Counted from the stretch's first letter, positions 1 to 8,923 are shown. The stretch is 35,065 bases of DNA from Planctomycetaceae bacterium (GCA_002722955.1 PBMZ01000053.1:1-35065); one strand, 5' to 3'. A program made the numbers and translations. The notes: generated from the sequence alone by a model not told the origin.

Positions 1-1
1 G

Positions 2-865
2 ATCGATGGTGGTGCTGGCGATGACATGATCGTCGAATCTGGCAACAACGACTTTGTCTTGACCGACAACATGCTTGTCGACGGTGATGATCAGAACACT
101 CTGAACAGCATCGAATTGGCCAGCTTGACGGGTGGCAGTGGCAACAACACGTTTGACGCCTCGGGCTTCTCGGGCGACACCACGATGAGCGGTGCGGCTG
201 GTAACGACACCATGATCGGCGGTAGCGGCCAAGACAACATGCTTGGCGGTTCTGGCTTCGATAACATGATGGGTGGTGGTGGCAACGACACGATGTCTGG
301 CCAAAGTGGTGCGGATACGATGTCCGGCGGCACTGGCAACGACCGCATGATCGGTGGTTCCGGCGAAGATTCGATGATGGGCGACGACGGCAACGACACC
401 ATGAGCTCCGGTCTTGGCGACGACGTCATGGACGGCGGCAACGGCGACGACAAGATGTTCGGCGGCATGGGTGATGACATCATCTTGGGCGACGACGGCA
501 ACGACCGAGTCAATGGCCAAGAAGGTGACGACATCATTATCGGTGGCGACGACAACGATACCATCAACGGTGGTAACGGCCGCGACTTGTTGTACGGTCA
601 AGACGGTGACGACAAAGTCTTCGGTGCTCGTGACAACGACACGCACATCGCTGGCGACGGCGACGACACCATCCGCGGCGGCGGCGGCAACGACCTCTGT
701 GTCGGCGGCGAAGGCGAAGACCGACTATTCGGCCAAGGCGGCACCGACATCCTGGTCGGCGGTCCCGATCCCGACACCTTCGACGACAACACCGAAATCG
801 ACGAAGAGTTCGACGCGTCGTCCTTCGACACCTTGCTGGTTGATATCCTGATGGGATTGAACTAG
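2..865 (+). CDS. RTX (haemolysin-type calcium-binding) repeat protein, 3' end
   Basis: The frame is open from the first bases of the window, so this is the C-terminal part of a larger secreted protein whose start lies upstream. Almost the whole segment consists of nonapeptide-like RTX repeats of the form GGxGxDxhx (for example GGSGNDRMIGG-type units and GGDDNDTINGG). In the RTX family these bind calcium as a parallel beta-roll, usually in proteins exported by type I secretion or displayed at the surface. In the first half (about 180-480) the hydrophobic repeat position is mostly Met rather than Leu/Ile/Val. The repeats fade into an acidic tail ending in LMGLN and TAG. A hairpin terminator follows within 30 bases. 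No enzymatic domain is visible in this part, so the full protein's role cannot be stated. Confidence 0.85.
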   Translation: MDGGAGDDMIVESGNNDFVLTDNMLVDGDDQNTLNSIELASLTGGSGNNTFDASGFSGDTTMSGAAGNDTMIGGSGQDNMLGGSGFDNMMGGGGNDTMSGQSGADTMSGGTGNDRMIGGSGEDSMMGDDGNDTMSSGLGDDVMDGGNGDDKMFGGMGDDIILGDDGNDRVNGQEGDDIIIGGDDNDTINGGNGRDLLYGQDGDDKVFGARDNDTHIAGDGDDTIRGGGGNDLCVGGEGEDRLFGQGGTDILVGGPDPDTFDDNTEIDEEFDASSFDTLLVDILMGLN

Positions 866-890
866 TCGCTCATCAAGATCAAGTAACTTA

Positions 891-928
891 AAAAAGCCGC
901 TCAGGTCGTTTGCCTTGCGCGGCTTTTT
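891..928 (+). terminator. Rho-independent terminator after the RTX gene
   Basis: A perfect 10-bp inverted repeat (AAAAAGCCGC at 891-900, GCGGCTTTTT at 919-928) encloses an 18-base loop and ends in a T-run. It lies 25 bases past the RTX stop codon. Confidence 0.8.
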
Positions 929-970
929 CTTACGTTAGCAGGCGCTGCAACCGCACGAAAGTTGCGTTGT

Positions 971-1005
971 TTAATGCCCACACGGAGCCTTCGGCTGGGC
1001 GTTAA
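971..1005. repeat. Short intergenic palindrome
   Basis: TTAATGCCCA (971-980) pairs with TGGGCGTTAA (996-1005) with one G-T pair, around a core containing GGAGCCTTCGGCT. It sits between the RTX terminator and the GMC debris. It resembles the short palindromic elements scattered between planctomycete genes, which is inference from memory. It has no T-run, so it is not an obvious terminator. Confidence 0.45.
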
Positions 1006-1047
1006 AAGAAGTCTTGTCCGAGATCCTGTTGCCGCGTATCGGACGCT

Positions 1048-1530
1048 CTATCGCGCTTGTTGCAGTAACTCGGCAGACTTCTCGCCGATCATGACGGATG
1101 GGGCGTTGGTGTTGCCGGAGGTGACGTTTGGCATGATCGAGGCATCCGCGATTCGGATGTTCTCGATTCCGTAGACTCGCAGTTCCGGGGCCACAACGGA
1201 TTCGTCGTCGATGCCCATTTTGCAAGTTCTGGTTGGGTGGCAGTATGTCGTTGTGCTCTGGCGAACTAACTTGACCATGTCGGATCGACTTAGGTTGCCA
1301 GGCATGACTTCCGACTTGTGAAGGTCCTTGAATGCGTCGGATGCTCCTAGCTCGCGACGTAGGTCGATTCCTGCAATCATCGCGTTGATGTCGGCGTCGC
1401 GGGCCATTAAGTTGACGGCGTTCAGAGGTGGGTCGGCTGGGTTGGAAGACGCCAGCTTGACTGTGCCGCGTGAAGCGACGCGTACGACGCTTGGTGCGAT
1501 GGCGTAACAGTTGTCGTTGGGTAGATTGCC
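1048..1530 (-). pseudogene. GMC oxidoreductase, C-terminal fragment
   Basis: Reading leftwards from 1530, one open frame gives the C-terminal domain of a glucose-methanol-choline (GMC) flavoprotein oxidoreductase. It shows NCYAIAPSVVR, then SRGTVKLASSNPADPPL, then the substrate-domain segment with the family's active-site His (TTTYCHPTRTCKMG). The closing flavin-binding stretch follows (IRIADASIMPNVTSGNTNAP, then SVMIGEK) and TAG at 1048. There is no start codon context, and similarity stops abruptly near 1521-1530, where the N-terminal fragment of a GMC enzyme begins on the opposite strand. The frame inside this piece is intact, so the loss came from rearrangement rather than point decay. 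Roughly the middle half of a normal 500-550-residue enzyme is absent. It cannot encode a functional oxidoreductase. Confidence 0.85.
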
Positions 1531-2048
1531 GGCTCAGCTGGTTGTGTCATAGCCGCCCGCCTTTCGGAAAACCCAGATATCGAGGTCCTGCTGCTGGAAG
1601 CAGGTGGTTCGGACCAACGCCCCGATGTTGAAGATCCCGTCCAATGGCCCACACCCTTCAAATGCGACATCACTGGGGCTGGGACACCGTTCCCCTGAAG
1701 CACTGCAATAACCGCATCGACCATGTCCCTTGAGGCAAGATGCTTGGTGGTTGCCACAGTCACAATGTCAACGCTTGGGTCCGCGGCCACCAAAACGATT
1801 TCGATAGCTGGGCCTACGAAGGCTGTTATGGATGGGGCTGGAACGAGGTTTCGCGGCTCTTCAAGAAGATCGAAGACTGGCATGGCCCCGCAAGTCCAGA
1901 ACGCGGCACCGGCGGACCAATGTATGTCGCTCCACCTGTTGATCCAAACCCAGTCGCAACGGCTTTTGTCGAATCGGGTCCCGCGATCGGCCTACCAAAG
2001 ATCGAAGACAACAACGCTGGCGAGATGGAAGGTACAGTGTGCGTGGGC
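1528..2048 (+). pseudogene. GMC oxidoreductase, N-terminal fragment (frameshift, nonsense)
   Basis: Reading rightwards from about 1528, the FAD-binding N-terminus of a GMC oxidoreductase is recognisable: [16 protein letters not shown], then [11 protein letters not shown], then (after a one-base loss near 1672-1678) [13 protein letters not shown]. Next come GKMLGGCHSHNVNAWVRGH and DFDSWAYEGCYGWGWNEV. An in-frame TGA at 1731-1733 replaces the Arg codon of the usual PRGKxLGG motif. The first ten or so residues are missing. The match ends near GEMEGTV at about 2036-2048, where kinase sequence on the other strand takes over. With the divergent C-terminal fragment at 1048-1530 it probably derives from one gene that was inverted and deleted internally. 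Two separate genes are also possible. Confidence 0.8.
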
Positions 2049-3889
2049 TAAGGCTGCGGCCATCGCGGCTGCGATTTACACGGCCTGTTGCCAAGTCGGT
2101 TTGTTGACCTTGAGCCAGTCTTCTAGGTTCAAGCCTTCCAAATAATCGGAGACGATATAACACTGGCCATCGTCCACGCCGACGTCGTAAACCGAAACGA
2201 TTCCCGGGTGATTCAGCTTGGCGAGTTGTCGTGCTTCAAACAGAAACTCACGCTCAACACTTTTTGAATCAAGATGCAAGTGCGGTGCTTTAATTGCGAC
2301 CTGGCGTTCAAGTTGTGGATCGAAACTCAAATACACCGCACCAAAAGGGCCCTTACCCAGCCGCTTCTTGATGTCGTAGCGACCGAAAGACTTTTGACTT
2401 GCACTATCCGATTTCAGTCTGTTGCCATCGGACGGGATGTCTTTGGGGGCGACGAATCCATCAGGCTGAGTATCGTCAACGTGGGCTCGTTTTTGCTTCG
2501 GCTTGGATGCTTTTGCTGCCATGGAGCCTGTTATGATCGTTTGATCAAAAACAGATTGCTCACTTTCGAATTCGTCTTCAACGCCTTCAGTGGGCTGATC
2601 AATTGTTTCCTCTAGGTCGATCGGGCTGCCTGCGTGAAGGTTCTCGATACTCTCGCCGAGTGGATCGTGAGGACCTTTGGGAGTTTCGTAATCGACCGTC
2701 TCTTCCAGACGTTTGGGGACCGGTTGTTCTGTCGGCGGTTGTTGCGGCGTCGCTGGGCCGGACAAACCAGTCGCGTCGACACTGCCAATGCGAGTTTCCA
2801 ACGACTTCTCCGCTTGGTCGAGGTCGCTGTCTTCTTTAGACGGAAGCGTCGCCGTTTCCGCTTTCGCGTCAACATCCGAGACTGCCACGGCAGCTTCCAC
2901 CGAACCTCGGTCGCCCATTTGTTCGTCAAGTTCTTCAACCGGAGCGATGATTGTTTGAGCGAATTGCGTGGTATCGTATTTGACCGGTTCTTTCACTTCA
3001 TCCGCTTGTGGAGCGACCACCGTTGGTGCAGGGTCTTCTGTTGGCTTCTCGACAGTGGGTGTCTTTGGCGGCGCTGGCTCTTCTGGGGGAGAAGAATCCG
3101 ATTCACGGTTTGAAGTCGTTTCTTGTTCCGGTGCCGATGTTGCTTTTGCTGGCGGTGCTTTTGCTGCTCGTGTTACTTTTGCTGCTCGTGTTGCTTGTGA
3201 TTGAGGTGGTGGATCCTCATGAGTAACTCTGGCCGCTGGCTGGGGCGATTTGACTACTTCAACCTCGACCGGCACGACTTCAGCCGTCAGTTGGGTTTAA
3301 GGTGCAGCCGAGACTTGAGATGCAGCCTGGACTTGAGATGCAGCCTGGACTTGAGGCTCGCTTGCTACAGGCTCGATTGTCACGGCAGGCGCGGGAACCG
3401 TTTGATGGATTGTTGGCGCGGCACCTTTTCCGGACTGTGCCGACACACTGATTGTTTTCGCTGGCTCGCTCCCGCCAGGTGATGTGATCGAAACGGTTGC
3501 CGAGAAGCCTTCGGATGATTTCAGCGAGACGCTGCCATCTGCAGCGACAGTGACAGTGATCTCGTTTTGATTTCCATGTTGGATCGAGTCATGAACTACG
3601 GCAGGAACTGCCTAACTTTGGTCATTGCTATTTGAAGACGCCTCGACACTCGGTCGCCCCATTCTTACTTGGGCTTTTCCGACCGGCTCGAATTGAATTC
3701 TTTGAGCACATTTTGGGCAGTTGAACTTCTTGCCACGCAGCGCGTGCTTTAACTTCATTCGTGACTGGCAACCTGGGCAGCGGAATTGAATCTTCGCCGC
3801 GCAGCATGGACACGCGAGTTTCTTGCCAGAACCTATGCGTTTGCATTTGATCCTGGTCTGACAGCGGGGCACCGAATGTCGACTTTCAT
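2037..3889 (-). pseudogene. Zinc-ribbon / Ser-Thr protein kinase, multiply disrupted and truncated
   Basis: One reading frame on the minus strand carries a planctomycete-type protein kinase broken by several lesions. The likely ATG is at 3889 (MKVDIRC); a one-base loss in the G-run at 3866-3869 shifts the frame, after which paired CxxC knuckles of zinc-ribbon type follow (CPCC, CPGC, CPKC). TAG at 3612-3614 and TAA at 3297-3299 interrupt a long Pro/Ala/Glu/Thr-rich linker. The kinase N-lobe is then clear: glycine loop RLGKGPFGAVY, VAIK lysine, EARQLAKLNHPGIV, and hinge-region text. A TAA at 2076-2078 is followed by AAAMAAALAHAH, the helix before the catalytic loop, and similarity ends there at the junction with the GMC fragment. 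The HRD, DFG and APE motifs are absent, so no active kinase can be made. Confidence 0.8.
3302..3355. repeat. Three 18-bp tandem repeats in the kinase linker
   Basis: Units at 3302-3319, 3320-3337 and 3338-3355 are near-identical (the last two match ATGCAGCCTGGACTTGAG exactly). On the minus strand they encode the hexapeptide QVQAAS in the Pro/Ala-rich linker of the disrupted kinase. Confidence 0.8.
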
Positions 3890-4131
3890 TAGTTCCGTTC
3901 GCCCCACCTAAAATTCTCTAACCGGTACAACCAGCACAATCCTGTCAGGAATTCCACATTGACGTCAAACTGATCAGGATACTCTTATCCCAGACCGTTC
4001 AAATTAGCGATAGTGTCGATAGTAGGGATTCTACGAATCGAAGCCTTTCGTGCAGCGCAATGGGCCCAGACTGCCCGAAGGTTAAACGGAACAATTATAG
4101 CCTATATTACTAGGTGAATAGGTTGAAATCC

Positions 4132-5077
4132 ATGACCGTTCGCATCCTCACATTGGTGCCCTGATCGCAAGTTCGACGATCGCTATTGTCCAAGAAACCA
4201 GTCACTATCCACCCGGAGCTGAGGGGATCAAAGGAGCTTCAGTTCCTGGGCCTGGAGTGTATCTCAAGACGTATAACATCGTCTTCGAGGCTGATAGGCA
4301 GAACGACGACAATGGCAACCGTGTCCCGGGCACATTTGACGTCGATGTCTTCGCCACTGCACCTCGCTTGATTTGGATTACCGACATCAAGGTTTTGGGG
4401 GTGATTTTGGCTGGGATGTACTTGTGCCTCTCATTCACACGGACCTGCAATTCGATGCAGCCGGTTTCGAAAGCCACGACATAGGCATTGGCGACATCTT
4501 CGTCGAGCCAGTTCTTGTCAGCTGGCACACCGACCTTGCAGACTATGCCGTAGCAGCCGGCGTTTGGACTCCCAACGGAACACCTGATGGCCCCGTCGGT
4601 GCAAGCAAGGGATTCTGGACCGGTATGTTCACTGCTGGAATGACTTTGTTCTCTGACACGGACAAGACATATTCCATGTCAGCATTGGCTCGCTATGAAA
4701 CAAACAGCAAGAAACGCCAAGCGGACGTCGCGCCCGGTGATGACTTTCACATCGAGTGGGGTGTTGCACGAAACTTCAACGGCACGCTCGACATTGGTGC
4801 GTCCGGCTACTGTCACTGGCAAGTAACCGAAGACCGAGGCTCGGCAGCCGTGAACCGTGATCTCAAAGACCGTTTCTTCTCGGCGGGTCCGGAGATCAAT
4901 TGGCTTCACCAGAAATCAGGTTTGTTCTTCCAGCTGCGTTATCAGTTCGAGTTTGTTGCTCGCAATCGTCCTGAAGGTCGGAATTTGGTCTTCAGCATCG
5001 TCAAAGTTCTCGACTGGAAAGACAAGTTCCGACTGAAAGACGAAAACGGTCAGTTGAACCTGCCTCGCTACCGCTAG
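4132..5077 (+). pseudogene. Outer-membrane beta-barrel protein, MetA-pathway phenol degradation type, two frameshifts
   Basis: The conceptual product is a secreted beta-barrel protein of the Phenol_MetA_deg type, a poorly characterised family often annotated as outer-membrane transporter. It starts at ATG 4132 with a signal peptide (MTVRILTLV, then after a one-base loss near 4157, ALIASSTIAIV). HYPPGAEGIKGAS and DVDVFATAPRLIWITD follow. A second one-base loss in the G-run 4397-4401 moves the reading into the frame that runs to TAG at 5077 (GDFGWDVLVPLIH, then alternating aromatic/polar strands ending in VLDWKDKFRLKDE). Total length of about 315 residues fits the family. Both lesions are single-base losses in or next to G/C runs, so sequencing error is a real alternative to decay. 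Confidence 0.7.
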
Positions 5078-5101
5078 AGTATGCAGTGAATCAGAAATGC
5101 A

Positions 5102-5134
5102 AAAAGCCCGGCTTCTCGAAGAAGCCGGGCTTTT
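5102..5134. terminator. Strong bidirectional terminator
   Basis: AAAAGCCCGGCTTC (5102-5115) and GAAGCCGGGCTTTT (5121-5134) form a perfect 14-bp stem with a 5-base loop. A-rich and T-rich flanks allow termination in both directions. It lies between the convergent outer-membrane protein and DUF1501 genes. Confidence 0.9.
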
Positions 5135-5160
5135 GTCTTTTGTCGAGATTAAAGGATTGC

Positions 5161-6510
5161 TTAAACAAGCTCTCGAATAACTTCGCGTCGATCGACCAAG
5201 TATTGCGGACGACCGGTTGGATCGTTGATGGTGGTCGTCATTGGATCGATGCCAAGGTTGTAATAGATCGTTGCAATGATCTCTTGCATGTCCACAGGAC
5301 GTTTCACGGCGTATTCGCCCAGTCGGTTGGTCGAACCGATGGCTTGACCGGTTTGCATTCCGCCACCAGCGAGAAGTGCGCAGCTGACGCGTGGCCAGTG
5401 GTCGCGGCCGGCGCCTTTGTTGACGCGTGGTGTTCGGCCGAATTCGCCCCAGACAACAACGGTTGTTGTGTCGAGTAAACCACGTTCATCAAGATCTTCA
5501 ACCAGCGCCGTGACAGCTTGGTCCAGCTTAACGCCGTGGTCTCGAACCAAATTGAAGTTCCCACCATGGCTATCCCATCTTCCATACGAAAGCGACACCG
5601 AGCGGACGCCGGCTTCGACCAAACGTCGAGCCATCAGCAGATGATCGTTACAGGTGGGGGCACCGTCGTATTGGTATTTGTAAGGTTTTCCCGTGCCGTA
5701 ACGAGCGACGGTCTCCGGGTCCTCCTTGCTTAGGTCTAAGGCATCCGCCAGCTTGCTCGATGTGAGAACTCCGAAGGCGGCTTGCGTAAACGCATCTAGG
5801 CCTTCCAATTGTCCGCTGGCATCGGCATTACGTTTGAGCTGATCCAGGCCACCAAGCAAGGACTTGCGATCCTGCAATCGATCTAAGGTGACGCCGTTCA
5901 GTTTCAGGTCTGACATGCCTTCACCGTTTGGTTTGAACGGCTTATAAGCGGCTCCCAAGAATCCCGGCGCGCCGGATTCCGACCATGGTTTGTGTGAGGT
6001 TCTCGCTGCCAAACCAACAGTTGGTGGAACGGCCTTATCGACGGGTCCTAACAACTTCGCGGCAACGGAACCAACGGAAGGTCGACCGCCGATGGAAACG
6101 CTGGAACCGCGTGACCAACCACTCATGCACTGATAAGCGTCATGACCGCCGCTACATCCAACGACCGAACGAATCGCCGAGAACTTGTCCATCATCGCCG
6201 CGATCTTTGGGAAGCATTCGCCGATTTGGATTCCTGGAACTGCTGTAGAAATCGGGCTGAATTCGCCACGGATTTCTGCAGGGGCCTCTGTCTTAATCTC
6301 CCACATGTCTTGGTGTGGCGGGCCGCCGCCGAGGAAGACATTAATGACGGATTTATGGGAAGTGCTTCCGCTTTGGGCATCTTCTGCCTGCAGGATGTTG
6401 GCTAACCCCAATCCACCAAGTGCTCCCATTGAGAATCCACCGATTTTGAGGAAACTCCGACGAGAAACACCATCACAAAAACGTTGGCCGCGACCAAGGA
6501 TTGTCAACAT
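5161..6510 (-). CDS. Tat-exported DUF1501 family protein
   Basis: DUF1501 proteins are abundant in planctomycetes, resemble sulfatase/alkaline-phosphatase-fold enzymes, and are usually encoded with DUF1549/DUF1553 cytochrome-type proteins; their reaction is not established. The N-terminus has a twin-arginine signal ([18 protein letters not shown]). The body has the typical [65 protein letters not shown] and GRDHWPRV motifs, followed by the family's C-terminus (GRPQYLVD). I chose ATG at 6510 over the one at 6543 because GGAAGGG lies about 8 bases upstream and it places the Tat motif near the N-terminus. Product is about 449 residues, normal for the family, with no disruption. No DUF1549 partner is adjacent; the nearest is at 33255. 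Confidence 0.9.
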   Translation of the reverse strand: MLTILGRGQRFCDGVSRRSFLKIGGFSMGALGGLGLANILQAEDAQSGSTSHKSVINVFLGGGPPHQDMWEIKTEAPAEIRGEFSPISTAVPGIQIGECFPKIAAMMDKFSAIRSVVGCSGGHDAYQCMSGWSRGSSVSIGGRPSVGSVAAKLLGPVDKAVPPTVGLAARTSHKPWSESGAPGFLGAAYKPFKPNGEGMSDLKLNGVTLDRLQDRKSLLGGLDQLKRNADASGQLEGLDAFTQAAFGVLTSSKLADALDLSKEDPETVARYGTGKPYKYQYDGAPTCNDHLLMARRLVEAGVRSVSLSYGRWDSHGGNFNLVRDHGVKLDQAVTALVEDLDERGLLDTTTVVVWGEFGRTPRVNKGAGRDHWPRVSCALLAGGGMQTGQAIGSTNRLGEYAVKRPVDMQEIIATIYYNLGIDPMTTTINDPTGRPQYLVDRREVIRELV

Positions 6511-6604
6511 AACAAAGCCCTTCCAGTTAAAGTCAAGGAGCACGGCGCGGATGCCAGCTCTTCGATAACTATCGACAATTCAACCGTTGTTGATGAGTAC
6601 CTAA

Positions 6605-6631
6605 ATTATAGCATGAATTCGTTGGCGTCAA
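6605..6631 (-). promoter_or_regulatory. Sigma-70-type promoter for the DUF1501 gene
   Basis: On the minus strand, TTGACG (6631-6626) and TATAAT (6610-6605) are separated by 15 bases, with a TG one base upstream of the -10 box (extended -10). Predicted transcription starts near 6597, giving an 87-base leader before ATG 6510. The spacing is slightly short, and the extended -10 would compensate. Confidence 0.6.
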
Positions 6632-6705
6632 GGGCGACGTTAATTGTTGCTAAGCAATGGGTTAAGGTGCAACGTGCGCCTTGCCTAGTGCCAGTTCCTG
6701 TCGTT

Positions 6706-7515
6706 CTACTTGTGGCAATCCAAAAGGTATTGTTGACTGTCCGACAGCCGTGTCCACACTTGCTGACTTGGCGCGATTTCGAACAGGGCTGGCCCGTCAT
6801 ATTCTTTCTCTGCCCAAAGCGAAAGTTGTGTTGACCAGTCGATGTCACCGTCTTGCATCGTATCCAGCACTCGACCATCCTGCCGTTGCTTGAAGTGAAT
6901 CATCGAAATCGATTGAATGTCCAGGCCAGCAGTTATCTGATTTGGATCAACACCATCAGCGGGAAAAAGAAGATTGCAGGCGTCATAGCACAGCTTGAGC
7001 AATGAGTTACCGTCGGCTTTCAACAGCTGGTTGGCTTGCACGAAAACGGACTCGAACCAGTCCCACGGCTGAATCGAATGTTCGAGCGATAACACACCGC
7101 CAACATTGCCGAGCACTTCCGCATGCTTGGCAACACATTCAGCCGCTGCTTCGGTGTTGGGTAAGGACTCGGGTGAAGCAAGGCTTAGGTCAACAATTCT
7201 TAGATGCGGGCAGGACTTGTCGATGGCAACGACCGACTCAATGGCTGCTTGAAACGTCGCGTTCGAAAGATCATTCGACGAAAACACAGGGTGATTGATC
7301 GCCAGATTCCAATGCATGCCGCGGACTTGATCGGCAAGTTTCCCAAGTGCGTCAGGCTTTGGTTGATGGTCCGCGTCCTCGCAGTTGCCCAAGCAAGTTT
7401 GCCTCAATTCGACGTAGGTAAGGCCAGCGTCGAGGGCTTGTTGGCACAGCGATTCCAGTGAGTCTCCAGCTTGGAGAAGATGCTGCCAGCAGTTGCTCAC
7501 CAATCCCAGCTTCAT
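6706..7515 (-). CDS. Sugar phosphate isomerase/epimerase-like TIM-barrel protein
   Basis: The 269-residue product matches the AP-endonuclease-2/xylose-isomerase-like TIM-barrel family. It opens with MKLGLVSNCWQHLL, followed by the second-strand TYVELRQTCLGNC. Barrel strands carry likely metal or substrate residues: HWNLAINHPV, LSLEHS (Glu-His), LKLCYDACNLL (Asp) and SMIHFKQRQDG (His), closing with PALFEIAPS (Glu). Members isomerise or epimerise sugars and inositols, and the exact substrate cannot be read from sequence. It is cytoplasmic, with no signal peptide. It lies upstream of the DUF1501 gene on the same strand, but a dedicated promoter separates them. Upstream sits a short piece resembling a sigma-factor N-terminus. 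Confidence 0.75.
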   Translation of the reverse strand: MKLGLVSNCWQHLLQAGDSLESLCQQALDAGLTYVELRQTCLGNCEDADHQPKPDALGKLADQVRGMHWNLAINHPVFSSNDLSNATFQAAIESVVAIDKSCPHLRIVDLSLASPESLPNTEAAAECVAKHAEVLGNVGGVLSLEHSIQPWDWFESVFVQANQLLKADGNSLLKLCYDACNLLFPADGVDPNQITAGLDIQSISMIHFKQRQDGRVLDTMQDGDIDWSTQLSLWAEKEYDGPALFEIAPSQQVWTRLSDSQQYLLDCHK

Positions 7516-7669
7516 GATTTGTCCGATGCTCTCTCGACGCTTGCGATGGCAACGATCCTGTTTGGTTTCGGATTGGTCGGCCGTACTGCCGTAAATTGGC
7601 AGCAGCGTGCGCAGCTTCGTCCGAGCCGTCTCGCACTCGATCCATTAAAACGTGGAATTCGTCAGACAT
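7516..7669 (-). pseudogene. Possible N-terminal relic of an ECF sigma factor
   Basis: ATG at 7669 starts MSDEFHVLMDRVRDGSDEAA, which resembles the first helix of planctomycete ECF-type sigma factors. The resemblance is lost after about 20 residues, and the rest of the gene is missing: the TIM-barrel gene starts at 7515. Alternatively this is a chance open frame or a short leader peptide. I base the call only on these 20 residues. Confidence 0.3.
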
Positions 7670-8452
7670 GAAGTTGTCTTTCGAGAGATGAAGGCGCTTG
7701 CGGTTTGCAATTGCCTAGTCCACCATTCTAAGAGAACTAAGTTATGATCGCTACAGATTCTTGCCCAAGTTAATAGCAATTTATAAAGGGCGTTCGGGTT
7801 TTAGACTTCGGATGGGATACAGCAATCCACAATGGTACGACCAACTTGGCAGTTGGTCAAAGACTCGTTGGTGTCACCATTTACGGAAATACTGTATTTC
7901 GATCTACCGAGGTCCTACAGATCCCCGTTTATAAGGGTCTATATGACTGAGGTGTGTGGAAAGTTGGCTACCATTGTCTGCGGATTGATATGTGCTGTGG
8001 CAACCGCAAATATCATTCCTTCCGGCACTTTCATTGCAACCGTCAAATCCCTTGTCGACGGAACGGATTAGAATCACAGCCTACACGATCGATTGAAATG
8101 CGGTTCAAAAGTAAGTCTCGACGTAATCAATAACCCCGTGACGCGAAGACACAGGGGTGATCAATCTTTTGCTGTCGCTTCAACTTACGGCCCAATTGAC
8201 AATCGCGAAGCTTGGCACTCTCCGCGGGTATCGCGAGATCCGCACTCATGACGGCCAGTGACCTTGTTGCGGCAACCCCTGACTACCTGCCGCATTCAAT
8301 CTTTCGGCCACCTTGCATCTGAGTGTCAAACTGTTTTTACTAATTGTACTATTTCCGTTGTTTTGACTTTTTCCGTTGTTTTGACTTTGCGCACGTCATC
8401 CGGCGGACCTTCAAAGCAGCCTACCAACTTCCTACCCCACACAGCCTGCCCG
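7670..8452. other. Intergenic region with one doubtful small ORF
   Basis: No convincing gene lies between the divergent TIM-barrel and lipoyl-carrier genes. A 42-codon frame at 7943-8071 (+) starts MTEVCGKLATIVCGLICAVA and looks signal-peptide-like, but it lacks a clear ribosome-binding site and any recognisable family. Around 8135-8160 AACCCCGTG and CACAGGGGT can pair imperfectly without a following T-run. A tandem 18-bp repeat is listed separately. The promoter for the downstream cluster must lie here, but I could not pick a convincing one. Confidence 0.4.
8352..8387. repeat. Two exact 18-bp tandem copies upstream of the lipoyl-carrier gene
   Basis: TTTCCGTTGTTTTGACTT occurs at 8352-8369 and again at 8370-8387. 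It lies 66 bases before the ATG at 8453. Each unit contains TTTTGACTT, loosely -35-like, so a regulatory-site duplication is possible but unproven. Confidence 0.7.
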
Positions 8453-8923
8453 ATGTCCGATCAGCTCGTCTTCATGATGGGCGAGTACGAAGCGCGGTTT
8501 CCCACCGATCGCCAGTACTGCTCGAACCACCTTTATTTGAAAGAGGACTCTGCGCGCGAGGGCAGCGGCGGGAAGGTTTATCAGGTGGGCTTCACCGCCT
8601 ATTCGGTTCGATTGCTGCAGGATGTGTATTTCTTGGACTGGTCGATCGATCCGAATTCGGAAGTCCGCGAAAAACAAGAAATCGGGGAGATCGAAAGTTC
8701 TAAAGCGCTCTCGACACTTTACGCTCCATTTCAGGGCAAGGTACTGGATTTCAACGAAGCCTTGCTCGACGACCCCTCGACCATCAACACTGACAGTTAC
8801 GGCAATGGCTGGTTGTTTCGATTTGAGACCTCGGCAGCATTGCTCTCGCCCGACGAGTACATCAAAGTGTTGGAAGATGGCTGGGAGGACACTCAGCGGA
8901 TGATTAAGGGTCAACTGAATTGA
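8453..8923 (+). CDS. GcvH-like lipoyl carrier protein
   Basis: The 156-residue product has the fold signature of glycine-cleavage H protein. It has a barrel-like N-terminal half (VYQVGFTAYSVRLLQDVYFL), the lipoyl hairpin GEIESSKALSTLYAPFQG with the presumptive lipoyl-lysine K84 in ESSKA, and the family's ending (INTDSYGNGWLFRFE). In glycine cleavage this lysine-bound lipoyl arm shuttles the aminomethyl group. No gcvT or gcvP lies nearby, and the ferredoxin-like gene starts 7 bases after the stop. I therefore infer a dedicated carrier for this cluster rather than housekeeping GcvH. I placed the start at ATG 8453 (MSDQLVF), where similarity begins; upstream in-frame codons run into non-coding repeats. 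The C-terminus is longer than classical GcvH by a helix (DEYIKVLEDGWEDTQRMI). Confidence 0.75.
   Translation: MSDQLVFMMGEYEARFPTDRQYCSNHLYLKEDSAREGSGGKVYQVGFTAYSVRLLQDVYFLDWSIDPNSEVREKQEIGEIESSKALSTLYAPFQGKVLDFNEALLDDPSTINTDSYGNGWLFRFETSAALLSPDEYIKVLEDGWEDTQRMIKGQLN

Noticed and set aside
91..567. Long Pro/Ser-rich open frame on the minus strand opposite the RTX gene
   Set aside because: It mirrors the RTX repeat codons and has no independent start signal or family resemblance.
414..851. Thr/Ala-rich frame inside the RTX gene
   Set aside because: Out-of-frame reading of the repeated GGC/GAC codons.
1422..1883. 153-residue minus-strand frame over the GMC junction
   Set aside because: Crosses the breakpoint between two recognisable GMC fragments and matches neither; a shadow frame.
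8130..8170. Possible riboswitch or attenuator around the CCCC/GGGG pairing
   Set aside because: The pairing is imperfect, matches no riboswitch core I know, has no T-run and lies about 290 bases from the next gene.
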